DNA from: Spirometra erinaceieuropaei
Lineage: Eukaryota; Platyhelminthes; Cestoda; Diphyllobothriidea; Diphyllobothriidae
Assembly (NCBI GenBank): GCA_902702965.1
Contig: CACRXP010000994.1
Span: 26,011-90,010, forward strand
DNA length: 64,000 nt
Direction of reading: 5' to 3'
Shown here one piece after another: positions 49,025-58,399 of this stretch (position 1 is its first letter; every line of letters starts with the position of its first letter). The notes beneath the pieces were generated by a model that had not been told where the DNA came from, ran no database searches, and worked only from the letters and a program-made list of their open reading frames with translations. A program made the translations under genes and the position numbers.

Positions 49025-49300
49025 CCTAAGAGAGAGCCCCAAAGCACAACAGGGCGAGTGGGTTCCAAAACGGGATCGGTGAGCTCTCCCCTCGACCATT
49101 GTTAATATGCCCGAACGCAGCCGACAGGACAACGAACTCCTGACTCAATGATTAGGGCCTTGGACTTCTAACCACCAGGTCGTGAGTTCGAACCTCGGAG
49201 GTTGCATTCCTCGGGGTTGGGTATGACTGGCTTTTGACGGCCAACAAGCCAGAAATGGCCGTTCCGGTCCTCCCTGCCTTTGTCGGTAATGCCATTCTAT
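49025..49300 (+). mobile_element. SINE tail followed by a SINE head and body
   Basis: 49025-49105 is a plus-orientation tail (AAGCACAACAGGGCGAGTGG). It is followed at 49125 by a fresh head with GGACTTCTAACCACCAGGTC and GTGAGTTCGAACCTCGG, then the body to 49300. This order suggests a tandem SINE dimer broken in its first unit. Confidence 0.7.
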
Positions 49301-49309
49301 CATTGGCCT

Positions 49310-49745
49310 AAAGGTCTGTAAACGTCTACTATGACAGGATCAACAAACGATGGCCCTCGCAGGCTGGTTTGCTCTGACGGTTCTCTGATATCTGGTTCCT
49401 TCCTGGTAGATGCACTTGCGCTCCCGCTAGGTATGCAGGTCGTGAGCATGGCTGCCAAGTCATCCTACTTCTGACCCGTCGTGGTGTTGTTGTTGATTAA
49501 AATCCTGACCACTTGTTGTGTGGACCAGGGGGTGTGCATTGGAATGCGAAGGTGGGGGCTCGGCCACGCCACCCACCCGCCTCCGGTCTTCTTGATTTTT
49601 TCTTGACACCGGGCTTAGGTGCGGGGGGGGAGAGTGCGTTAGATGCAGCAGAAGTCTACACTCACTATAAACTAATTTACGCACAAGTCACCGTGCCTGT
49701 TTCACCTTGATGTGGAGCACACGGTGGATATCATCGGATGCGACG
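49310..49745 (-). repeat. Interspersed repeat R1, near full length
   Basis: Reverse complement of the 36.5 kb order, with GTAGACTTCTGCTGCATCTA and CACCTAAGCCCGGTGTCAAG on the minus strand. It immediately follows a SINE. Confidence 0.62.
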
Positions 49746-50237
49746 GTGGAACTGTCAATTATTTGGCATTAAATTATTTTTCTTGAGATCTCGATTGAAG
49801 TATTCAGGGCGCGGCGCAAATGCAGGAGATAAGTCTTGGTATAATACGCTTTTCCTTGATAGACACAATAAGACTGAAAATTGTGGGGCAAATTACAATC
49901 TTCCTATCGAATTACTTGAGAAGCATATGAGCTACAAAGGTAGGTATGACTGGAGAGAGTTTTCTGACCGTCCGACGACAACGTATAAGCCATAAACGGC
50001 TATCTCAATCTTCTGATTTTGGCAAAAACTTTCGACAACCGATTCATCTCTTTTATGAGGCCACCTTTATACTGGCCGACTGATTTGAGTTAGGTTGATG
50101 ATAGTACCCAACAAGCACTAGACTAATAAGATGTGCTGAACGTGTTTTCCTAGATGAACGACGTCCCAAAATGAGCTAGTTTATCCGCACACGCCCAAAA
50201 TGTTAAGGTAATATTCAGACGTATCTTTTAGCATCCA

Positions 50238-50545
50238 TGAAAGACATTTCGGTCATATGTGGTTATGTAGCCCCACCTGAGGTAAACAAACCCCATGCAC
50301 CTGCCATACGGAATCGGTGGTAATAGGGGTTTTGACAAGTGAGGTCGGGAAACGCACAGTTGACGAGGTCGATTAGTTGTATGCAGAAGAAAAGCTATCG
50401 GGAATGCGCGGGTGTACTTTGAGTAGTTGAGAAATAGTTACCCTAACCCCTAAGCCTAACCCCTAACGCCAACCCCAGCATTATTGTGTCCATCAGGTGG
50501 GGCTACATAACCACGTCTTACCGACATTTCTTTGGCATCCATCGT
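50238..50545 (-). mobile_element. TIR element T6, long TIRs
   Basis: GGTTATGTAGCCCCACCTGA at the left is exactly mirrored by TCAGGTGGGGCTACATAACC at the right. The match extends outward to about 43 bp through AAAGACATTTCGGT / CCGACATTTCTTT. The CCCTAACCCCTAAGCC tract is inside. Confidence 0.76.
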
Positions 50546-50549
50546 GGGC

Positions 50550-51630
50550 ATTGCCAAGCTTCCCAGATCCAACTTGCAAAATGGGGACGAAACTGTCGGC
50601 ATAATGAATGCTGCTTGTATTTTGCTGCTAACGGTCGATTTTTGCAATAAACGCTTTGATAATGGAGAGCCAGGCAAACTCTCCGAAACGTCGGTAATAT
50701 ACTTCCCTCGATCCGATGAGCACTTCATTTTTTCTCAGGCCTACCTAAGGAAGTATTGTCTGGTCTCCCAAGAGGACGAGACTGTCAACTGCGCGCGGGG
50801 AGTTTCGACGTTTTTCCCCTTCCACACAGCTGACCATGGTTGCTGAAATTAAGCCACGCGATCTAAATAAAAAAGATAAGGACAAAACACGTCCCTGCCT
50901 CCCGTTGCTTAAGTGACTCCGCACACTCTGGTGATCTCGAATGTTCATTCTTTTATAGATAACCTTACTATCAAAAGGACACAGCTCAGGTTGCCCACGA
51001 ACTGACTCGATACAAGGTCTACGTTGCCGATCTCAGCGAGACTTGCTTCTTGATACAAAGGCAACTTGGTGAAACTGGATATGGATACCCTCCCCTCGGA
51101 AGTAGGGACTGCCGGCACCGTCCTCGCCATCAGAAAAGACCGCCACAAGACACTGTACTACCTCCCGAAGGGCACCAGGACAGATGCGCGGTCATATTCA
51201 CATGTCGCTTACAAAGGCAATATGAACTACCGAATGGGTGATCGACAACCCGAAGATAAAATTGGGAGCAGAACGACGCAGAGTGCTTCATAGGAAGCAT
51301 CAAGAGAGTGGAACATCATAGTACTGATAGAAGACGAGCCCTCGGATCCGCCTACCGAAGATTTTAGGGCTAATGAAACTAGAATGAAGAAGAAACCCAG
51401 CGACTGCTTTCATTGAAGAAACAGGTTCAAATAGCCAATGCGATCAACGGAGTCGTTACATACAAAATCGCTCTGTCGAACACCGATGTCGGCCATCCCA
51501 GAAGCAATGGAGAACACAGGACACTTTGGTGAGCCTACAGGCAAATGGGACAACCAGCCCGTTGCTCGAAGTGTGGATTAGCTGGGGCTCGATCCCGTGA
51601 CCATTGTTTAATCCCCATCGTGACCAAAAG
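50550..51630. other. Unassigned region, probable PLE debris
   Basis: Holds the degenerate hammerhead-like motif at 50.65 kb. The plus ORF at 51066-51293 (TVLAIRKDRHKTLYYLPKGT) has a protein-like look but no recognised family. A small SINE-like piece occurs near 51580. Confidence 0.35.
50651..50695 (+). ncRNA. Degenerate hammerhead-like motif
   Basis: TTGATAA stands in place of CTGATGA. It is followed by a perfect stem GGAGAG/CTCTCC around a 9-nt loop, then GAAACGTC. Stem II and the 3' core match the motifs at 9.65 and 38.6 kb, but two core changes argue against activity. It marks a PLE tail otherwise not recognisable here. Confidence 0.45.
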
Positions 51631-51634
51631 GACA

Positions 51635-51800
51635 GCGAGCCCGTAGCTCGGTGGTTAGGACATTGGACTTCTAACCAACCCCTCGCGGGATCGAGACCCG
51701 CGATGTGTTGAACACCTCGGGGTTGACGACGGTTACTAAGCCAGAAACGGGCACTCTAGGCTCTCTTGACTTTATTGCTAATGCTATTCTCACATACCAG
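51635..51800 (+). mobile_element. tRNA-derived SINE, head and body
   Basis: GAGCCCGTAGCTCGGTGGTT, GGACTTCTAACCAACCCCTC, then CGGGATCGAGACCCGCG and AAGCCAGAAACGGGCACTCT. The tRNA-Arg(TCT)-like anticodon arm is clear. Confidence 0.72.
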
Positions 51801-51809
51801 CTATCCGCA

Positions 51810-52325
51810 GTCAGTACCATGCCTCTGGCAATTCCCTCGACCTTTTTGTGTTGGCCGTGGCGATGACCTCAGTTTGGTCTCACTGGAGTGCGTGCGCAAA
51901 GACGGGGGACAGTGGGTCAGGAAGACGAACAACTAATTTGTGTTCATTGATTCGACTTCCCAGGCGTCGTCCTGTATGACCAACATATACGCAGGGACAA
52001 TTGGTACACGGAATGCGATAAATAACGTTAGTCTGTTCCTCTGTGGGGATAGAATCCTTTACTCGAGATAAGACTGTACGCAACGAGGATGCAGGTATGT
52101 GGGAAACGCGGATACCAAACTTATTTATCTGACGGGCGATCATTTCTGAGCTTCCCTGCATATAGGGCAGGAAGGAGAATTTCTATGTCATGATTTCTCC
52201 ATTTGAGAAGGGACCTCGAGGTTGTGCCTGAGGCTGTCCTTCCCAAAACTGATGGGATATCCGTTAGATCGAAATAATCGATACAGATAACCTAGTTCCC
52301 TCTTCGGCATATCGCCATTGCTGCA
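51810..52325 (-). mobile_element. Penelope-like element 3' fragment with GIY-YIG domain
   Basis: The minus strand starts at PKRELGYLYRLFRSNGYPIS and then reads QGSSEMIARQINKFGIRVSH. It continues with the GIY-YIG core CVYVGHTGRRLGSRINEHKL (52000-51920), preceded by the zinc-ligand-like RIPCTNC. This is the best preserved endonuclease in the window. The frame fails after HALQ at 51880. Confidence 0.85.
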
Positions 52326-52384
52326 ATGACGGTAAGCCCGGTGGGCTCTGAGCCGGGAGGGGAGGAGGGTGGGGGGAGGGAAAA

Positions 52385-52757
52385 GATACGGCTCCCCGTG
52401 TTGGAGGGGAGGGAGAATGGTAGGTTGGCGGAACTGCGGGCGCCTGGATTAGGCGCCGCTAATGCGGCGTGGGGCTCGGCTCAGTGGGCCTTGATCGTGG
52501 ACCCTCATAATGAGCGTCTAGGTCGACGTGGCGGTTGATGCTATCCGCGTCAGTGTCATGCTTCTAGGAGTTCTTTCGCCCCTTTTGTGTTAGCCGTGGC
52601 AATGAACTCAGTTTCAGCCCAATTGAATCGTTGGTCGCACTGGAGTGTGTGCGCAAAGACGAGGGACAGTGGATCACGACGACGGACAGCTAGTTTGTGT
52701 TCATTAATGCAAGCTCCCAAGCGTCGGCCCGCTTGATCAACATACACGCACGCACAC
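52385..52757 (-). mobile_element. PLE endonuclease and 3' tail, left arm of a fold-back
   Basis: The minus-strand ORF from 52757 reads CACVYVDQAGRRLGACINEH, then HTLQCDQRFNWAETEFIATA and NTKGAKELLEA. YVGHTGR is altered to YVDQAGR, so key catalytic-loop residues are lost. The tail (52590-52388) is repeated in inverted order at 52758-53011. Confidence 0.8.
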
Positions 52758-53011
52758 CACTGATTCAGTTGGGATGACATTGGGATCATTGCCACGGCAA
52801 ACACAAAACGGGCGGGGGAATTTCGAGAGGCACAGTACGCTAGTGCGGACAGCATCAACCGCCACGTTGACCTAGACACCCATTATGAGGGCCCACGATC
52901 AAGGCTCACTGAACCGAGCCCCACGCCGCATTAGCGGCGCCTAATCCAGCCGCCCGCAGTTCCACTAACCTACCATACTTCCTCCCCCTTCAACACGGGG
53001 AACCGTCACTA
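52758..53011 (+). mobile_element. PLE 3' tail, right arm of a fold-back, cut by the gap
   Basis: The plus strand reads ATANTKRAGEFREAQYASAD, then SINRHVDLDTHYEGPRSRLT and EPSPTPH. It is the same 3' end as the left arm, in opposite orientation. Both contain the GCGCCTAATCC / CGCCGCATTAGCGGCG segment. It ends at the run of Ns. Confidence 0.78.
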
Positions 53012-53412
53012 NNNNNNNNNNNNNNNNNNNNNNNNNNNNNNNNNNNNNNNNNNNNNNNNNNNNNNNNNNNNNNNNNNNNNNNNNNNNNNNNNNNNNNNNN
53101 NNNNNNNNNNNNNNNNNNNNNNNNNNNNNNNNNNNNNNNNNNNNNNNNNNNNNNNNNNNNNNNNNNNNNNNNNNNNNNNNNNNNNNNNNNNNNNNNNNNN
53201 NNNNNNNNNNNNNNNNNNNNNNNNNNNNNNNNNNNNNNNNNNNNNNNNNNNNNNNNNNNNNNNNNNNNNNNNNNNNNNNNNNNNNNNNNNNNNNNNNNNN
53301 NNNNNNNNNNNNNNNNNNNNNNNNNNNNNNNNNNNNNNNNNNNNNNNNNNNNNNNNNNNNNNNNNNNNNNNNNNNNNNNNNNNNNNNNNNNNNNNNNNNN
53401 NNNNNNNNNNNN
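53012..53412. other. Assembly gap (401 Ns)
   Basis: A run of N follows a fold-back PLE arm and precedes a second PLE, so a long inverted repeat is the likely cause of the break. The true length of missing sequence is unknown. Any ORF drawn across it is meaningless. Confidence 0.99.
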
Positions 53413-53640
53413 CCGGCTCAAAATACACCGTGACCTTCTGCCCACATCACATCTCTCACACGCTAATGGTCCGCCCGTCAAGGTCAGTCCGGTCGCGTCA
53501 ACTGGTCTAGTGTGACTGCCCCGCATTCTCACTTATCTTCATCTCGTCTGACGACGGATTGGTGCCACAAACTTGGAAATTCACGAGTACAACTGGACTT
53601 TTTCCGAAGAAACTCTCCCTTTTTCATTATATCGTCTCGG
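53413..53640 (+). repeat. Upstream copy of PLE flanking repeat (pseudo-LTR-like)
   Basis: Sequence before the PLE copy A frame matches sequence after copy C at 57930-58145. Shared landmarks are ACACGC..A.TGGTC, ACTGGTCT, CATCTGACGACGG and TCACGAGTACAA. Direct repeats around a PLE are expected when copies insert in tandem and are then called pseudo-LTRs. Its left side is cut by the assembly gap. Confidence 0.7.
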
Positions 53641-55570
53641 AATGCATACCACATCTGCTCTACAACATACATTTGGACTTCAAACGCTTATTCTTATCAG
53701 ACGTTGGGAGAAATGTGCACAGAGACGGGCGACGACTTTCGAACAACTGACCCTTCTCCATCGTATTCGCGATCACGGCGTGTTACCGAAGTCTCTTCCT
53801 TTCAAACCAACGCTGCCGAATGAGACTGGGAGATTTCTTGCGTGGAAGCACGGATGGCGCGTTCTGGGGGCTGTAATATCTGACGTCCACAATCGACTTT
53901 GCAGATTTGAAGTCATGCTGGCTGATCTTAAAAATCACTGTGCTTCAGCCGTACCTGAAAAAGAACTCGACGAAGTGCAACAAGGGATCAACACAGCAGC
54001 CAGTGATGTGAGATTGAGGAAGAGACTTGATCTCCAAAAGAAACTCCAATCACTTCTCCGGCCAATGAACGAAAAGAGTATGGCCACGAGAGTTGTCAGC
54101 CTTTCGAAGAGGATTCCCTCACCTGCCGAAATCAGCCTCCTATCCAAGGGGATAGGATTTAATCATACGGATGCCAAGCCTACCAACTTCCTAGCTGACC
54201 TCGAATAAATTCTACTGACATTTGCTCCTCCTGAAGACAGGCGCACAGACATAAACAGCTGTGCCACGGGTATCATTCGGCAAAAAGACGCCATCAAACC
54301 CTACCGCCCGATGAAGTGCAAGGATTACAATCACGAAAATCGGATCACAGTATTGTTGTCGTTCCCGCTGACAAGGGCGACGCTACTGTCATCATGGACA
54401 AAATTGACTACGTTAACAAGGCGAACATAATCCTCAGCGACATGGATTCCTATACCCTTCTCGCCGATGACCCAACGAAAAATCACGCCGCAGCCATCAA
54501 GAACAAGGTTAATGAGCTCGTTCGTCTGAGAGTTATAGATCCAGATGGCACCAAATTGATGACTCAGTGATCTCCATTTCGCACACGCGTATGGCCTCCC
54601 AAAAGTGAACAAAATGGATGCCCAGCTGAGGATTACAATGCCACTCATCGGATCACCTACTTACAATATAGCTAAGTGGTTGTACAAGCATCTATAGCGG
54701 CTTACTAGGGAATCGGACTACAACATTAACAATGCTCACACATTCCTCCACAGGATCCAAGGCCCCAAAGTAAGTACCGACGAAGGCCTCTTGTCTTTTG
54801 ACGTCGTTGCCTTGTTTTATTCCATACCACACGATTTGACAATTGGCTGTGTAGCCCAACACTTACAGGACAATCCTGCTGGTATCCCAGAGTATAATGT
54901 TTTAGAACTGCTCAAACTTTGCATTAAGAACTATTGTAAATACAACAATAAGTACTACCAGCAGGTGAAGAGAACCCCAATGGGCTCACCAATATCAGGA
55001 CCACTCACCGAACTAGTATTACAGCGACTAGAACAGGATGTTTTTCAAAGTCTTAAGCTCAAAATGTGGCTCCACCACGTAGATGACAATTTTATCGTAA
55101 TAAAGAACTATGAAGTCGAAGGGCTACATTGGAGGCCAAAGGGTGTCTTTCCAGTCATACAATTCATCCGTAAAGAGGCATTAGGAGACAGTCTGCCGTT
55201 TCTGAACGTGAATATACAAAGGCTGGACGATGGCAGTCTCGCAACAAGCGTCCATAGAAAAGGATCTGATTCCGAGATTATCCTCAATTATAGAAGCAAC
55301 CACCCTGAGGCTCATAACAGAAGCTGTGTCCGAACTCTGTTCCACCTGGCCTACCGTTATTGCAACAGCAACGATCTCCTCGAGTAAGAGCTTGCTCACC
55401 CGCATCGGTTATTTCAATCTGACGGATACCCAAGTAGTTTTTTTAAAGAACTGCCTCGGGCACCAGGCACATTCGAAAGACTTTGCCCAAAACGGAGCTA
55501 TTGTGGCACGAAAATTTGACTCCCTGCCATATATTCGGGGAACCTCTGAAATAATCGCCCGGCAGTTACG
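53528..55570 (+). mobile_element. Penelope-like element copy A: N-terminal region and RT
   Basis: A long frame (53573-54208) encodes the PLE N-terminal region, ending in KGIGFNHTDAKPTNF. It is followed by the conserved VVVPADKGDATVIMDKIDY segment, then RT (54791-55387) with SFDVVALFYSIP, TPMGSPISGPLTELVLQRLE and the catalytic HVDDNFIVI. Then come SLPFLNVNIQRL and the first residues of the region before the endonuclease. Stop codons at 54206 and 54568 and several frameshifts make it a pseudogene. Near 55570 it joins an inverted copy, so its GIY-YIG domain is missing. Confidence 0.88.
53543..53587 (+). ncRNA. Hammerhead-like motif in upstream PLE repeat
   Basis: CTCGT, CTGACGA (53548-53554), a weakly paired arm, GAAA (53576-53579), TTC, then ACGAG. 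CTCGT and ACGAG pair perfectly as stem I, with TTC at the cleavage position. Stem II pairs poorly in this copy but well in the sister copy at 58.03 kb. Confidence 0.45.
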
Positions 55571-56702
55571 ACAAAGGCATCGCTACATAGCGAAGCCACA
55601 CTTTGGGGCTGAGGGCTTGAAAAACCTCTTTTTCTAATCGCTGCAATACAAGTTCTGCGAGCAGTCCTGATATTGGCGAGCCAATGGGGATTCCCTTTAC
55701 CTGTTGGTGGAACGTATTGTCGGATTGACAGTAGTTTCTAAGGCAGAGTTTAAGCAGTTCCGTAATATACTGAGTTGGAATCCCAATAGGATTCTCCTGA
55801 AAGCGTTGGGCTACGCATTCAATTGCCAAATTGTGCGTTATGGAGGAAAATAAAGCAACGACGTCAAAAGACAGGAGGCATTCATCAGCACTTACTTCGA
55901 GGCCTTGGATCCTTTGGAGGAACGCGCGAGAATTATTTATGCTGTAGTCAAATCCATGGGTTAGCTGCTTCAGATGCCTGTACAACCACTTAGCTATATT
56001 GTAAGTAGGTGATCCGATGAAAGGTACAATAATCCTTAGTGGCGCATCCCCTTTATGCACTTGTCGTAGACCATACGCGCGTGCGATATGGGTATCACTG
56101 AGGGTCATCAACTTGGAATCATCTGGACTTATAACTTTCAGACGAGCGAGCTCATTAACCTTTTTCTTGATAGCAGCGGCTTGCTTTTTCGTCGAGTCTT
56201 CGGCAGGAAGTGTAGGCCGCTATGTCATTGAAGATTCCATTCGCTTTTTTGACGTAGTCCATTCTGTCCATGATGACAGTAGCACCACCCTTGTCAGCGG
56301 GAACAACAACAATATTGTGGCACGATTTTAGTGATTGTAATCCTTGCACTTCATCGGGCGGTAGGGTTCTTTGGCGTCTTTTTTGCCGAATGATACCAGT
56401 GGCACAGCTGCGTATGTCTGTGCGCCTGTCTTCTGGAAGGGTTGAGGCCATTAGAACTGACTCTAGGCCAGCTGGGAAGTTGGTAGGCGTGGCATCTGTA
56501 TGATTAAATCCTATCCCTTTGGATAGAAGGCTGATTTCGGCAGGTAAGAGAATCCTCTTCGAAAGGTCTACAACTCTCGTGGCCATACTCCTTTCGTTCT
56601 TAGGGAGAAGAAGTAATTGGTGTTTCTTTTGGAGATCAAGTCTCTTCTTCAATCTCACATCTCTGGCTGCGGTGTTTATTCTTTGCTGCACACCCCCGAA
56701 TA
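55570..56702 (-). mobile_element. Penelope-like element copy B, inverted
   Basis: The minus strand carries the same protein as copy A. From 56700 it runs QQRINTAARDVRLKKR through KGIGFNHTDATPTNF and VVVPADKGGATVIMD. The RT frame (56111-55566) has SFDVVALFSSITHNLAIE and GIPIGSPISGLLAELVLQRL. It breaks off inside the catalytic motif (WLRYV, then a shifted frame) exactly where it meets copy A. It is 5' truncated at the 56.70 kb junction with copy C. Confidence 0.87.
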
Positions 56703-57800
56703 CGCAGCTTGCTATAGAACTGCTCAAACTTCGCCTTAAGGACCATTGCCAATTCGACAATAAGTAATACCTACAGATATAGGTAATCCAGATGTGCTCG
56801 CCACTATAAGGACTCCTCACCGAACTAGTGTTGAGGCGAATAGAAAACGATGTTTTTCAAACTCTCAAGCCCAAAATGTGGCTCCGCCACGTAGATGACA
56901 CCTTTGTCATAATAAACAACTGTGAAGTCGAGCGGCTGCATCAAAGGCTGTATGACGTCCTCCCAACCGTACAGTTTGCCCGTGAAGAGGCAGTTGGAGA
57001 CAGCTTGCCGTTTCTGGACGTGAAAATACAAAGGCTGGACGATGGTAGTCTCGAAACAAGCGTCCATAGAAAAGGATCTGGTTCTGAGATTATCCTCAAT
57101 TATGGGAGCAATCACCTGCTGCTCACAAAAGAGCTGCGTCCGAACTGTGTTCCATCGGGCCTACTGCCACTGCAGCAATGACGGTCTCCTGAAGGAAGAA
57201 CTAGTTTTTCTGTGTCGGTCGTTTCGATCTGACGAATACCCGATCAGTATTGTGACGAACTTCCTCTGGCGCCAGGCTCAAATCCGAGGCCCCACCGCAA
57301 ATGGAGAAATCGTGGCACAGGAATTCTCTCCCCTGCCATGTATGCAAGGGTCCTCAAAAATGATTGCCCTGCAGCTAAAGTGATTTGGTGTCCGCATTGC
57401 ACACAAGCCAGCCTCCCCGCTGCGCGCAGCACTGTCTCGAGCCAAGGATCCGACCTCCAAAGAGCAGCAAACAAATGTAATTTGTCGCATCCCGCGCGCA
57501 GATTACTCCTGCGTATGTTGGTCATACGGGTCGACGCCTGGGCACCCGTATTAACGAACACAAACTAGCTATCCGTCGGCTAGACCTCCATTCCCTCGTC
57601 TTTGGCCATGCACTCGAGTGCGACCACCGATTCAATTGGGAAGGCACTGAGGTCGTCGTCATGGCTAACACAAAGTGAACGAGGCAATTTCTCGAGGCTT
57701 GATACTCCAAGGCGAGTAGTATCAACCTCCATGTTGGCTTGGATGCCCATTACGAGGTTCTACGTTCACGGCTGACTGACCTCTGCCCTAACCGCGAATT
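56703..57800 (+). mobile_element. Penelope-like element copy C: RT end and GIY-YIG endonuclease
   Basis: The plus strand resumes mid-RT (ELLKLRLKDHC), passes MWLRHVDDTFVIINN and LPFLDVKIQRLDDGSLETS, then the linker LVFLCRSFRSDEYPIS. With frame changes it reaches the C-terminal GIY-YIG nuclease (NVICRIP, CVCWSYG in place of CVYVGHTGR, TRINEHKLAIRR) and INLHVGLDAHYE. The frame is broken several times. A CTC triplet run (57828-57850) follows in the 3' flank. Confidence 0.85.
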
Positions 57801-57827
57801 CAGCTGCCCGTAGTCCAACTGATCCAC

Positions 57828-57850
57828 CCTCCTCCTCCTCCTCCTCCTCC
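57828..57850 (+). repeat. CTC microsatellite at the PLE 3' end
   Basis: Seven CTC units following the last PLE-related coding sequence of copy C. Confidence 0.85.
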
Positions 57851-57929
57851 AGCACAGGGTGCTGTAATTGTTCCGCCCCCTCTCCCCTCCCCTCTTGCCT
57901 CACTCAGAAACCCACCACGTCTTCGTGAC

Positions 57930-58145
57930 CACCCCTTTCACACGCCAGTGGTCTACCTGTCCTGTAGCACTAACTGGTCTGATGTGGCAATCTAACGTTC
58001 TCTCTTGGTTTCATTTCATCTGACGACGGGTTGGTTTCACCAGCCAAAAAAATCACGAGTACAAATAGATTCTCCTAAGAACCGCTTGTCTTTTTCATGT
58101 CAGCATGGAATGCATACCACCTTTGATCTACAATATAAACATGTC
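57930..58145 (+). repeat. Downstream copy of PLE flanking repeat (pseudo-LTR-like)
   Basis: The counterpart of 53413-53640, lying after the 3' end of PLE copy C. It again contains CTGACGA followed by a hairpin, and continues into GGAATGCATACCAC, which in the upstream copy starts the PLE coding part. Hence a second element began here and is truncated. Confidence 0.68.
58015..58059 (+). ncRNA. Hammerhead-like motif in downstream PLE repeat
   Basis: CTGACGA (58020-58026) is followed by a 7-bp stem II GGTTGGT/ACCAGCC with loop TTC. GAAA has decayed to AAAA and stem I is partly lost. Taken with the 53.54 kb copy, the ancestral motif looks complete. Confidence 0.4.
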
Positions 58146-58159
58146 TAGTACTGGGGCGC

Positions 58160-58225
58160 TCATCCATCGTGTTACAGAACTCACTCGTTCCGTTGTGCCC
58201 TAGGGCTCTCTCTCGGCTAGAAAAT
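58160..58225 (-). mobile_element. SINE tail fragment
   Basis: GAACTCACTCGTTCCGTTGT followed by GCCCTAGGGCTCTCTCTCGG: tail only. Confidence 0.5.
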
Positions 58226-58399
58226 GCAATCCCCAGATGGCATGTCGAAAGAATAGGAGTCTTATTTCAGGTCTGACGTTTTAAGACCGGAGAGTCTGGA
58301 GATGTTTTATATGGCACATTTTTCTTGACGCGTAGCCTGCCAATACCGACTGCGGAGCTAAATCCGACCTCCGTTTCGTCGTGATCTGTGTCGCCTCCG

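Noticed and set aside
52990..53532. 180-codon and 139-codon minus ORFs
   Set aside because: Both run through the 401-base N gap and have no real coding sequence.
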